Shown: positions 1 to 11,849 of the stretch, one piece after another
How the letters are laid out: the number at the start of each line of letters is the position of its first letter
Numbering within the stretch: the first letter of the stretch is position 1
From: Setaria digitata
Lineage: Eukaryota > Nematoda > Chromadorea > Rhabditida > Setariidae
Assembly: GCA_003640385.1 (NCBI GenBank)
Contig: RCAB01000324.1
Span: 274 to 64,273 of the forward strand
Direction: 5' to 3'
Length of the DNA: 64,000 bases
The notes under the pieces: generated by a model
Seen by the model: only the letters and a program-made list of their open reading frames with translations
Databases searched by the model: none
Told to the model about the DNA's origin: nothing
Translations under genes and position numbers: made by a program

Positions 1-27
1 ATACACACACACACACACACACACACC
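1..27. repeat. (AC)n dinucleotide microsatellite
   Basis: The window opens inside an uninterrupted run of alternating A and C. Its true length is unknown because it is cut by the window edge. Confidence 0.9.
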
Positions 28-299
28 GAAGTGAATATGAGAAGTGCTGCTAAAAATGTCTAATAAATGATATCATAACAGTGATATATGAAGTGACATT
101 TTTAGAATTATCTGGAAAAGAAGAACTCACAAATCGACTGATGATAAATATTTGGTGCGAAATAGTTTTGTTTCCAACATAATGTCCCACTTAAACAAAT
201 GAGAGATGCTGGATGCGAGAATTGTCAAGATAGGGAACAATTTTGCGATAACGATAAACATAATCTTTATCACTGATAATAATAGTAATAAGAGTAAGC

Positions 300-1140
300 T
301 ACACAACAACTATTTATTAATGATAAATAGTAGTAGCAATGAATTATAGTGATAATGATAAATAGTATAATATAATAATAATAGATAATATTGATAGTAG
401 ATAATGATGAATGTTAGTGGATGATAATAAATAGCAATAAATATTAATATTAATATATAATAGTGATAAATAATAATAATAATAAAAATAGTAATAATGG
501 ATAATATTGATAGTAAATAATAAAAAATAATTGTATGCAATGATAATAAATGATAATAATGAGTAGTAATAATGATAGATAATTATAATATTAAATAACG
601 GCGATAAGTAATAATAGTAAGCAGTAATAAACAAATAACAAAACTAAATAATATTAATAATGAGTAGTAGTACTAATAGATGATAATAATTATAAATAGC
701 AATAACAAATAATAGTGATAAATAGATATTGAATAATGATAATGATGAATGCAATAATGAAAAATTATTATTCATCATTCATTACTATTTATTAATAATG
801 AACAATACTTAAAAATAATAACAAGTATTAATAAATGGTAGTAAAGTAATAAATAATGATAAATAGCAATAGATAATAATAATAAATAATGATAATGAAT
901 AATAATAATAAATAATAATAATAGTTATGATAATAATAATAAATGATGATGATAAATTATTGATGATAATGAGTAATAATAATAATAATGAATAGTAGTA
1001 ATAATGATAACAAATAATAAAAATGTTGATAATAACTATTATTATTATTATATTTATGAACAAAAAATATATAAATATTAGTAATAAATAATAATGATTT
1101 ATAATAACAAAAATAATAATCCAGTAATAAGAAAAGGAAA
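300..1140. repeat. Degenerate TAA/GATAAT-type simple repeat tract
   Basis: About 840 bases made almost entirely of TAA, TAG, GATAA and AATAATGATAAATAG-like words. Long open frames on the minus strand here are artefacts of this composition (runs of Tyr, Ile, Leu, Ser) and carry no domain. The same word family returns at 63,870-63,975. Confidence 0.8.
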
Positions 1141-1954
1141 TGACTGGATAGTTTTCATCATTCAGCTTCTTCGTTTTGTCCTCTTCGGAAGGTATTATCA
1201 TGAATTTTAGTGTTTATCAGACTGATCTCGGACAGACTGTCTAAAAACAAGAAATAATTTTCAAATCTTCAAAAGAATATGAAACCCATAAAAATATTTT
1301 ATTTGAATATCAAAACCGCACTCTGCAATTATTAATAGAATGGATTTAAAAAATAAAAATAAAATAAAATAAAATGAAATATGCAAAATATAAAAAAGAA
1401 AATATAATTTAACATTAAATATCAATTATGGAAGCGTAACTTATCATTAGATAAGCTGTAATAATTATATTAACATGTAAGTTTTCTGTTTTCCACTTTT
1501 TTTTCTTTTTTTTTTTGTTCCACTAATTTCACATTGCTGATTTTATTATATTAACTAACAGTTTGTCTAAAAACTATTACTATTATTGTTTATCCGAAAA
1601 AAAAAATGAAATTAAATAAGCAAATAATATTTTCTGCTTTTGATGACTTTTAAAACAAACAAATATATGGGAGCAATTTCTTTTTTTTTCCCCCTTAATA
1701 ATTGAAAAGACAAATAGCAGCGCATTAATTTTTCACGTTACGTACGTCAATACGTCATGTGAGCAAGATTATAACGATATATTTGCTGTAATTGTGGGTC
1801 AAAGATGGGCATTTTAATTAATTGCTGGAAGAAAATTTTTTTTAAAACTTAGAGCTTTTAAACATGGCTCATTTAATCACTTGCCCAGTGCATTCATTTT
1901 GTCCATATCTATTATTAGTCTTCATTTGATTCAATCATTCATTGGTGATCACAG

Positions 1955-2003
1955 TTTATAAGTGATATGATCATCTTTTACCACTGATCATATCACTTAT
2001 AAA
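1955..2003. repeat. Perfect 19-bp inverted repeat with 11-nt loop
   Basis: The left arm 1955-1973 (TTTATAAGTGATATGATCA) is the exact reverse complement of the right arm 1985-2003, separated by 11 bases. Flanking bases do not extend the pairing. It could be a cruciform or hairpin-forming element or the remnant of a terminal inverted repeat. The stem is short for a microRNA precursor. Confidence 0.9.
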
Positions 2004-4748
2004 TTCATTTCTTTCCTTTACTTTTTTTTTTTTTCTTTTCCTCGATCAGATCATTTCAACAATGCAAATTAAATAATTTATGAACTATCTGTTTCATCTA
2101 ATTGCCAATCATTTTTCCTTTCTCCAAAATTGCATTAATTCTTTTTCCATTCTTTCTGAAAACGAATTTTCGTTTTCATTTCTTCGATTCCAAAATTAAT
2201 TACTGAATTAATTGTAATTAAAGCGGGATAAACGTTTTTTATATGTGCTTCTGAATAAACGAAGAACATGATAAGCGAGAGAGAAAAAAAAAAAGGAAAA
2301 CGAAAGAAGTTATTTTTGAAAAATTCATTTTAATTTTTATTTTTGTATTTTTTTTTTTTTTTTGTTCAGAAAGCCAGAATAATGATAAAAGTTTAGTTAA
2401 TATATATTTAGTTGATATATGCAAGGTTTTTCTTTTTGTTTTCACCTTTTACTGATAATGATCATTACTATTGACCCTCACTGCTGATAATGATCATCAT
2501 TACTTCCTCTCATCTACTGATAGTAATCACCGTTGTTATTTCTGTAGCTTACAATAATCATCATTACAATCTCAGTAGTGGTACTTGATTTTCACTGATA
2601 AAGTAACGATTTTTATTAGATTTTACTAGAGAGAAAGGAGGAATGGGTATGAAAATGCAACGATGAAGCCTAAAAATCAAATTTTGCATAACTGAAATTA
2701 ACTTTTGCAATAAATTTTTTTTTTTTTTTTTTCTTTCTTGTTCTCTTGCCATTCATTTACGATCTCTCATTTTCTCCTAAAACAAAAGAATTGCCCAGCT
2801 GGATGAGTTTTATTAGTTTAGACTGCAGTTTAATTATGCATCAACTAATTTAATTTATTCATTTCATTTCATCATCATTGCTGAAATGATCTTTTAGTGA
2901 TTTAAAAATGGAAGTTTTTATCTGAAAGAAAACTGAAGTTTTTGTATGAATAGAAAATTACTCCTACATGATTCATTTCACATTTCTTCTTTCACTTTAT
3001 TTTCAAACCAACCTTTTTACCATTTTCATTCATGATTTAAATTTTTAGTAAAACCGCAAGTTTACCAGTTACCTTTTCAAGGTTACTGTCAAATTATCGA
3101 ACGAACGAAAGAAAAGATATTTAACAGAAACTGATTCGTTTTTTTTTCTTCTTCTTCTTTTTTGTTTCGAATGTTTTAACCAGAATTCAATGCAATTTAA
3201 AAAAAAAAAAAAAGAGAAAAAAATGAAGAAGAAAATGATTTATAAATGTACTTCGTTCTTTAAAAAATTCCTTGGCTTAAAATTAATTTAAATGATTTGT
3301 AATATTTTTATCCTCTTTTTCTTTGCATAATTAAAACGCAAATATCTATTAGCATTAACTTTTTTTTTCTTTTTTTTCCTCTTCAGGCATTCATACTTTT
3401 ATCATTATTATTTAGAAAAAAAAAAGAAAAAACAAATCTCTTTAGAATGAAATTAGAATTTCATAAAAAATTTGAAAATTCAAAAAAAAAAAAAGGCGAT
3501 AAAATGAGCGAGAAAATAAAACAAAATGGAGCACATATAAAAGCTCGTATCTTTCAGGATTAAATTGTTTTTGCTATTTTGTAAATAATTTACAAACAAT
3601 TAGTTATCAATGAATCTGCTAGTTGCTAATTAAATAATGAATTATTAGTTAACTATTATTATTTATCAATAAACTCGCATATTATTTTTACGAAATTTAC
3701 CAAATCATTTGCTTCTTTGTTATCAGTAGATGATATTTTCATCTTATCATTCCATAAAAGTAAAAATTTTTCAAACCATTTTTACTGTAGAAAAGTTTTT
3801 GAAATGTAACAACAAAAAATCACACAATGTCTGTTTGTTTGCCTTTGTCTTATAATTAAGAATTTTCCTCTTAAACAAATGATTAATTTTCAGCCATATT
3901 GTTGGGCAGCAAAATGTGAACTTCAAAGGTCCTAACTTAGTGCTGCACTGATGTTGTAATTCAGATTAGAGTGAAGAACTGAATTGAACTTAATGAATTG
4001 AAATGAAGCTAATTAGACTGAATTGAAATAGAAGGAAATGAAGGTGATTAAGTGTTTTTGATAATAATGCATCCACTACTACTAGTACTCTGAAAAGAAA
4101 GAAAGCGAAATTAGCTTTTATTTTTTTTTTTTGGAAGCAAAAAATTTTTCCCTTCTTGTCGTATTTCATTCATCAGTTAAGAGAAATTGGAAGAAATGAA
4201 AGGAACAGTTTGTTGTAAATAGTAAGGTCAAACTAATCTAGATTACTGTATGTTTTGAATTCCATTAACTAATTAATAGTAATAGAATTAAAATGGACCA
4301 TCCTTCCGGTAATCAACTTCGATAATCAATTTCTGCAACTGATTGACTGATAAAATGATCCAAAAATTGAACAGATAATTGGAAAATGATTTTCTCTAAG
4401 TGGGCCTTATAAATTGCTAATGTAATAAATTTCGTCATGCGCTATTTAGAATAGTTGTTCTGATAAAAGTTTATTGATAAAAGATAATAATAGATGAAAA
4501 AAAAAAAAAAAAAACTGTAGCAATGATCGATAATTTGCAACAAATACTTGAAATTTGTAATGCATATTCGAAGTGAAATATCCAAAAAAGAAAACAGTCA
4601 TGAATAAAAAGTTTTCAAATCAGCGAAAAAGATGATAAACAATTTACAAAAATGAATCATGTTTAGTTAATTGATATTAATCATGAAAAGTGAGTCTGAT
4701 GATGCAATTGAAAAATATCAGAAAAATCATGAATAACAGTTCAATTTA

Positions 4749-4779
<31 letters not shown>

Positions 4780-7700
4780 GAAAGGAAAAAAAAAAGAAGT
4801 GAATGAATTCATAAGTAGGCAATTCAAAACAGTGAATCATGCTTAATTAATTGATATCAATTAACAAAAATCAATAGATATAATCATTCTACAGAAGCTT
4901 TTATATCGTATCACAAATTTCAGATGCTACAACATATTCCACTGGTAAATAAAATATGCCACCACAAAAAGAAATTAATTAATTCAAAAAATTACAATTT
5001 GCAAATAATAACAGTTAATGAAAAAAAAAAAAAAAATGCAAAAAATAAAATAAAAGATGGAATTTACGGATTTTTATTAAACAAATAATTTAATAACATT
5101 AAATTTGCCATCAATCAGTTTATTTCACTGATTGATTGATCGAAAGCATCACATAATCGATAAGTTCATTTAAATTTAACTTTCGAAAAGCCTGCCTTTC
5201 TTAAAATTTTCTTTTTTAAAATTTAATTGTTACAGGCTGAAGTGTTTTCACACAAAATATTGCACTTCCTGTTCGCCGAATTTTCACCATCACACCTGTC
5301 CTATCTTAATTTTTATCAAAACAAAAAAAAGAAAAACCCTTTCAGGTTGTTTTTTATTATTTTTTTTTTTTTTTTTTTTTTTGTTTCTTCAAAATCCCTT
5401 ATTTCTGTACTGGATGGATCATCTGAAAATAAGCATCATAATGAATCATCATTAATCATAACCCAACTTTTGAAGAATTAATTAATTAATTTGCTTCATA
5501 TAAAAAAAAAAAAAATTTCACGATGTAATTGCATTAAGAATATTTCCATTCCATTTTCCAGAATATTATTGGTACATTTGGTAAGTTTAATAAATTAAAT
5601 TTTTTAAAAAATTTTATTTCATTTAGATTAATAAAGGATGAAGATTTTTGCTATACTTAGATGAAGGGATAATTTGAATTAATTAGTCGAAATTGGTGAT
5701 AAGTTGCCATTTGCTACAAATTAAAAATGAAAAGAGCATGAAAAAACAAAAAACGAAAAAAAAAAAAAAAAAAAAGAGAAAGAAAGGAAATTGGCAAAGC
5801 CAATGTCTAAATTTTTGAATTTCTTTTGATCAAATTAAACCAAAAATTTCATTTCAGCAAAATTTTAGTAATGAAAAATTTTTTTAGAAATTCTTTATTA
5901 TCAAATTAAATGGGACTTTTCTCTTTTTAATTTTAAATTTTATCAATAAAAAAAAAAAAAAAAGAGAAAGAAAGAAAGAAAAAGCGAAAAAATACTTCAA
6001 AATATATCTTGAAATAATGCATTTGAAACATGATTTTTCTTTTTTCTCTTTTTTTTTCTTTTTTTTTTTTTAAGTAAAACTTGTTCATTTTTTTATTTTT
6101 TCTATGCGATAATTTCTTATGAATTTCATTTTTTTTTTTTCGCCATTCATTCGTTTTAGCCGAATACTGTGAAAAGGTTAAATCATTTGTTATTCTTTCA
6201 TTTTTTTTTTCCTTTTCTTTTCTTTTTTTTTTTTTTTTTTTTTTTAAATTGAGTTCTTTTTCAATGTTGCTCATCAAAAATGTTATCAAAATACTCGTTC
6301 TCATTAAAATAGCACAATCATTCCTAGCGTTTAATCTAATTTTTCTCTTTAAAAAAAAAAAAAAAAAAAAAAAGAATATCCGAATTTAATAGTTAATTTC
6401 AAGAATTATTACCGAAAAATTAATTACCTTTTTCAAAAAGTTTTTCCTATTAACTAGGACAAAAATTAGATTAGAGTAGTTAAATGAATTTCATCTGAAT
6501 CCTTTAAAATCAAATTTATTAAAAATGAGAGAATTGACAATTCGATAACACAATAAATATTGCTCGGTATTTTTCAGCTTGTAAAAATTGCAAACTTTCT
6601 GTCTAACTTTATCAATTCCTGATAAGAGAATTGGCAATTCTACTGCAAAAATGATATCAATCAAAATTTTCAGATCGTCATGTTGCAAAGTTTACAGCTA
6701 ATTTTATCAATTTTTTTTTTTTTTTTTGATATTAAATTAATCAAAAAAAAAAAAAAAATGCAAAACAAAAGTAGAGAAAGAATTGATGAAATGCATTTAA
6801 ATGAAAAGTATTAAAATATGTAACATATTTTGATCTGATCATATATCAATCGCAATAATCAGTTTTCCACTTGATAAACAAATTAGCATTAATCAGTTTT
6901 TTTGTGATAAGCAAACGTGAAATTTCACAGTGAAATAATAGAATTGAAGTTTTCTGCTCATTTAAATTCTTCCTTCAAGTTTATCATTTATTAGAACTAA
7001 AACGATATTTAAAATTACAATCAGTGACGAATTATTTTGTTCATTTCCCAAGCATACTAGAATTTTTTTTTTTTTTTAGACTTTAGTTTAAAAAAAAAAA
7101 AAAAAAAAAAGAAAAGAAATAAATGAGGATAGTTTGTGATTGTTTTACTTTTACTTAACAAATTTAAAAATTTGTAAACAAGCTTTTGACAAATTTACAA
7201 TTTCCCTTCAAATAGCTCTCTTTTTTTTTGCTTTGTTTTTGTTTTTGTTTTTTTTTTTCTGAATTTCTGTTTCAATTTACATAAAATGAGGCATTAGCAT
7301 CAAATTAAACAGTAAAATGATGAATAAATAAAAAAAAAAAACAGATTTTCAAAATTAAATATGAAAAAAATTCATAGATTTTTCCATTTGCAATCTCAAA
7401 CAGAATTCAAAGATTTATAAATAATCTTTTTATACTTATCAGAGGATAAAAATTATAAAACTATTACAGTTCTAATACCTGACGGTTCAATATTTCTTTC
7501 TTTCTTTTTTTTTTTAATCATTTAATTATTTATGTACTTTTTTTTGTTTTGTCTTATGAGCTTTTTTGAGAGATATAATGAATGATTAATTTGCATATCA
7601 ACAAATATGAATGTAAATAATCGAAACTGATTTCAAGACTTTCTAAATTTTAATAGAAAATGAGACTGAACAATTTTTATTAAATGTTAAAATTACGTTT

Positions 7701-8239
7701 TAAAAATAAAATAATTATATGTTTTAACAAAACTAATTATGAAAGTTAGGTGAAATTTCAAATGAGAAAAAAAGAAAGAAAATAAAAGAAAAAACAAATC
7801 ATAAAATCAAAATTTCGGTTCCTTAATCATACTGCAAATGACTGCAGTAAAAAAAAATTTTAATTTATTGAGACAAAGCCAAAAGTTCCTTTTTTTTTTT
7901 CTTTTTTGCTATCCAAAACCTTTTCACTGGGAAAGGTATCTTATCTAATGTTTCATCAGAGTTAGTTACCTGACAGGTAATTGGAAAATTTTTGATTTAT
8001 GAATTCAATTTCTGAAAATTGCAGCTACCCATTGTAAATTCGCCTTTTTGTTCACCGATTTGGCGAAGCTTCTTGAATAAATAAATGGAAGACCAATTTT
8101 TTTTTTTTTTTTTTAATGTCTGAAAAATTAAACTTCAGTAGTTCTATTTCTGTATCTGCACAATTAAAATTTTAATATAGTTGAAATTTTCTGAAATTTC
8201 AAAAATTACCTGTTGCCAGGTAGTACTAATCTGATATTG

Positions 8240-8325
8240 GATTTTAGATGTAATTTAATGGAATATCAAAAATAGAGCGCTTTTGAAATTGATTTAATTT
8301 CAGTAGTTTAGCAAAATCTAGTGGA
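8240..8325 (+). repeat. Dispersed repeat, copy 1
   Basis: This block of about 85 bp is closely similar to 8883-8970. Both share the order AGATGTAATTTAATGGAATA, then a diverged middle, then TAGTTTAGCAAAATCTAG. It is the older or newer partner of a local duplication about 640 bp apart. No coding potential is seen. Confidence 0.65.
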
Positions 8326-8882
8326 AAAATTTTTTAATAATGTAATAAAATCGAAAATTTCTTGACTTATATTTTTATATGAATTCAAACATTTTTCCAG
8401 TGATAGAAGCATCACACCTGGCATATTATTATACTAATCGAACAGATAACCATTTTTTTTCTATATATATATATAGGAAAAAAATTACATATATATATTT
8501 TAAAAATTCGCAAAAAATATTTTGAAAATAATCTGAAGCGTAAATAAATTTTAGACAATGGAATGCAATCATTTTCGACTTCTGCTCTTTTCCGCACTTT
8601 TTATCACTTTTTTATCATCTTTTTATCACCAATAAATGGAAATTAAAAGCACTGTTAAAAAGGCAAAACAATGCATTTTCATTTCATCTACAACCTGATC
8701 CTAATAAAATCCGCAAGAGCAATTTTGCTTGATGCAAGATAGAGAGTCATGAGAAGAGACTAAAACTAATTAAAAATTAATGAAAATTTTTAAGTCAAAA
8801 ATAACCTGCAAAAGTTTATAAAAAGCAGAAAAAAAAAAAAAAAAAAAAAAAAAATTCAATGCATCCTTGCAGCATCTCATTC

Positions 8883-8970
8883 GGTTTCAGATGTAATTTA
8901 ATGGAATACCAAAAATTGAATGTTCTTGAAACTGGTTCAATTTTAGTAGTTTAGCAAAATCTAGCGAGGC
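8883..8970 (+). repeat. Dispersed repeat, copy 2
   Basis: Second copy of the block at 8240-8325, with scattered substitutions between the two. It is not associated with an N join, so it looks like a genuine duplication and not an assembly artefact. Confidence 0.65.
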
Positions 8971-9680
8971 ATTTATTCATCAAAAATTGATTTCGCTTGA
9001 AACTAACTGTTGATTCTTTTTTTTTTTTTTTTAGACTTCTAATTTTCAACTTTTATGCCTTTGTTCCTAAAATTTTGAATTTTAAAATAAACATCAAAAT
9101 TATTTGTTTACTTCAATCAAATAAGCGCATTTTCCATACCTTAAATATTTTAAACACTATGAAGAGGAAGTGAAAAGAACCGATTCAATCGAAAAACTAA
9201 AGAATCATTAGAAACTTAACAAAAAAAAAAAAAAATTAATTAGATTTAAAAGCACACTACCAGAAATTTCGAATCTATTAACCAAAATTAACAAAACAAA
9301 TCATTTCCATTAATCAGTAAATTTCCTTTTTCAAAGTACATTTTACAAAAGGAAATTTAATCATATTCAAATAAAAATCTTAAAAAACTTTTTTTAATTG
9401 AAAATCAAAAAAAAAAAAGCACATTTGAAGAAAAAAATTGCAGAAGTTGCAATTTTGAGGAAAAAAGAGAAAGTACTTGAATTTGAAAAATTTAAGCAAT
9501 AAATTGAACATAATAAAAAATTACGACAAGCAGTAAATGTCAAAAATAGTCAACTTATTAATCAACAATAACTTAATTTTAGTAAGTTCATATAATAGCT
9601 TTGGAATTAGTTCGAAGAAAAAGAAAGAAAATCTAAAATTGCTTTCAAATTCAGTTTGTAATTGTTCTCTTTAGAGTTTG

Positions 9681-9805
9681 CTTCTTGTTTTTTCCCTTCT
9701 CTTTTTCCATTATTAATTCAATTACGAAATTAAGACTAAATGNCTTGTTTTTTCCCTTCTCTTTTTCCATTATTAATTCAATTACGAAATTAAGACTAAA
9801 TGAAC
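9681..9805. other. Assembly join: single N at 9743 between identical duplicated flanks
   Basis: The roughly 60 bases before the N (starting CTTGTTTTTTCCC) are repeated without change directly after it. A single N between perfect direct copies is what a scaffolder leaves when two overlapping contig ends are not merged. The true locus probably holds one copy. Confidence 0.8.
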
Positions 9806-10139
9806 AACACGGAACAAAAAAAAAAGAATCCTCATTATGATAAAAATCCAGAGACTGGCCATTTTTGCGCCTTACTTTGGAACAGTTCTTAAAATAGAAT
9901 TTATCAAACTAAGTCAAAAAAAAAAAAAAAAAAGCATTCTAATTCAACACCAATTTTATTTTCTCATTCTAATAATTACTTTTTTTTTTTTTGCACTTAA
10001 TAATTTTCATCATCATATACGTACATTGTTGCAGAACTGAAGTGTTGATAACAAAATTACTCGTATTAGTTTTAATCATTATTTAGGTTATCAAGGTATA
10101 AGAATTATGCAGTAATTAATTACTAAACAAATTTGATCA

Positions 10140-11191
10140 TTAAGTTTTATGATATTTCGGCATTGGTGTATCAGTTTGATGCATTTTTCCGCAAACAACT
10201 GACAAATCCAGCGAATAATTATCTAATTGATTATTATTGTTGAGAACTGTAGATTCATTAGCTCGAGCTACTGTCTCATAAATTTGAGCACGTTCTTTTA
10301 CGCTCATATTTGGGATCAAATTTCTGCTGATCAAATGTGATTGATCAAATTTTGCTATTTCTCTCAGTTCGGGTTGTTTTTCAATTTTTTGCTGCTGAAG
10401 TGGAAGAGCCGAATGCATTTTAGCTTGTAATTGCTTATTGATATTATTTGGCAAAAGTTTAGATGGACTCTTTGTCAACGTTTTCATTTCCATTGATTTG
10501 TTAATTTCTTTTTTAATTGAATTCCTGAAAGGAAAACTTAAAACATTTTTGAAATATGCAAAAAAAAATCTCCCCATTATATGCTATCTATTTCAAAATA
10601 ACTATACCAATTACGTTTAAAAAGGACTGGAATAGTTGCTATTGTATTTTACAATGTATAATTTTACACTATCATGATTTTGGCAGTTATTGAAATTTCC
10701 TTTCTTGATCACTAAATTTCTATTTGAAAATAACTGTACCCATTACGTTCAAAAAGGTTTCACATAGTTGCGTTTTACAACGTAAAATTCTATGATATCA
10801 TGATAAGATTTTAACAGTTACTGTAACTTGTCAATTGTTTTCAATCTATTAATTTCTTTTACAATTTCGTTGACACCTCTCGTTTGCTGAATTCTACCAA
10901 ATGGTCCAGGTGTTCCACCTGGACTGGACCTGAAAAACACACACCAGCGAACAGTGACAATTTAATGATATTGCATTTTAAACTGCTCGATCAGTAAGTC
11001 CGACTTATTCCAAATTAAATTCATTAACTGACTCCAATGCTGAGTTTTGTGAGTTTGCCTAAAATTTCTTTAAACACAATAAAAGCATCAAAATAAAAAA
11101 CTTCAATTGTTATTGTTAGATAATTCTCAGTCGAATATTACCGTTTTGGCTTTTTTCGATTTCGTTTATAATTAATACTTCGTTTAGACAT
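10140..11191 (-). CDS. Unrecognised small basic protein, 3 exons, about 180 aa
   Basis: I do not recognise the family. The model is exon 1 11,142-11,191, exon 2 10,822-10,929 and exon 3 10,140-10,524. Splice phases agree at both junctions and acceptors are TTTTTCAG and CTTTCAG, giving 180 aa. The ATG lies 7 bases after an acceptor-like TTTTAG, consistent with spliced-leader trans-splicing. The first 17 residues are strongly basic (MSKRSINYKRNRKKPKR), resembling a nuclear or nucleolar targeting signal, followed by a Gly/Pro-rich stretch. Two related segments, GVNEIVKEINRL and NSIKKEINKSM, straddle the second junction. The rest is polar, Gln/Asn-rich and probably partly disordered, ending in a Lys-Thr tail. 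There is no signal peptide or membrane segment. A nuclear role is only inferred from the basic N-terminus. It lies about 660 bp downstream of the lectin gene on the same strand. Confidence 0.6.
10605..10815 (+). repeat. Two diverged direct copies of about 80 bp in an intron
   Basis: The intron between exons 2 and 3 of the small basic-protein gene holds two related blocks, about 10,605-10,685 and 10,728-10,805. Both read ATTT.AAAATAACT.TACC.ATTACGTT.AAAAAGG, then ATAGTTGC, then TTTTACAA.GTA and TATCATGAT. The copies are diverged, so the duplication is not recent. Confidence 0.6.
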
Positions 11192-11849
11192 GCCTTTACT
11201 AAAAGGATAATGTTGCTTTATCTAAATTAAAAAAAAAAAAAATGCAGGAAAAAAGAAAAATGAGACGGTTGAAATGACCAGTCTGTAATTAATAACAATG
11301 ACAAAACGACATTTTTCGCCTCTGTTATGTATCAGATAGAAGAGAAATGTGAAATTTCAAGTATATTTTATTTTAAATCTATGCAAAAAATAATTTAAAC
11401 AATTCAGGTCATTCCGGATATTTTCATTCTTCTGAACTGAATAGCACTAAATGTTACATGATTAGAAGATTTCCGTAAACCTAGCAAATGGAATGTCGAC
11501 ATAAATATTAATGAAAAAAGAAAGCAGTAGTCATTGAATAATATCAATAATAAATTTTGATAATCAAACTGATTCAATCGTCTTACTGACCAAATTTTTT
11601 CGACTCTTTGAAAAAGTATATAAAACATTTATTAGCATGAATTTGCAACATTTAATATTGAAATAATATAATCCATCAACTTACATTCGTAATTTTTTTC
11701 TTTCTTTTATTTATCATGTATTGATTAACATGATAAATTTTGAAAATTTGCATTTTTAGTTGTAAATTGTTTTAAATTTCGGTAAATTTCAACTAATCAG
11801 TAAAAGTTATATTGCAAGAGCTTTTTTCCTTTTATAAAATCAATTATCA
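11192..11849. other. Short intergenic space between two minus-strand genes
   Basis: No exon can be supported. A 74-codon minus-strand frame at 11,404-11,628 lacks splice context and recognisable motifs. The space presumably holds the lectin 3'UTR and the acceptor of the small basic-protein gene (AG at about 11,199-11,200). Confidence 0.5.

Larger units (their letters stand above)
1141..10139. other. Gene-free AT-rich intergenic region
   Basis: I find no convincing exon on either strand. The stretch is poly-A/poly-T runs (for example near 4499, 4748, 6236, 8829) and short AT words. Small frames such as those near 6.5 and 8.5 kb lack codon bias, recognisable motifs or paired splice sites. Structure that stands out is listed separately: the hairpin at 1955-2003, the related blocks at 8240 and 8883, and the assembly join at 9743. 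Confidence 0.6.

Noticed and set aside
127..1201. Several minus-strand frames of 60-130 codons rich in Tyr, Ile and Leu
   Set aside because: They are the translation of the TAA/GATAAT simple repeat. There is no start context, splice site or domain.
1955..2003. Hairpin considered as a microRNA precursor
   Set aside because: The 19-bp stem with an 11-nt loop is shorter than usual precursors and is perfectly paired without a longer lower stem.
5933..6304. 123-codon Lys/Phe-rich minus-strand frame
   Set aside because: Built from alternating poly-A and poly-T runs, with no conserved block.
6491..6688. 65-codon minus-strand frame with fairly mixed composition
   Set aside because: No splice partners, no motif and isolated in gene-free DNA; chance is the simplest explanation.
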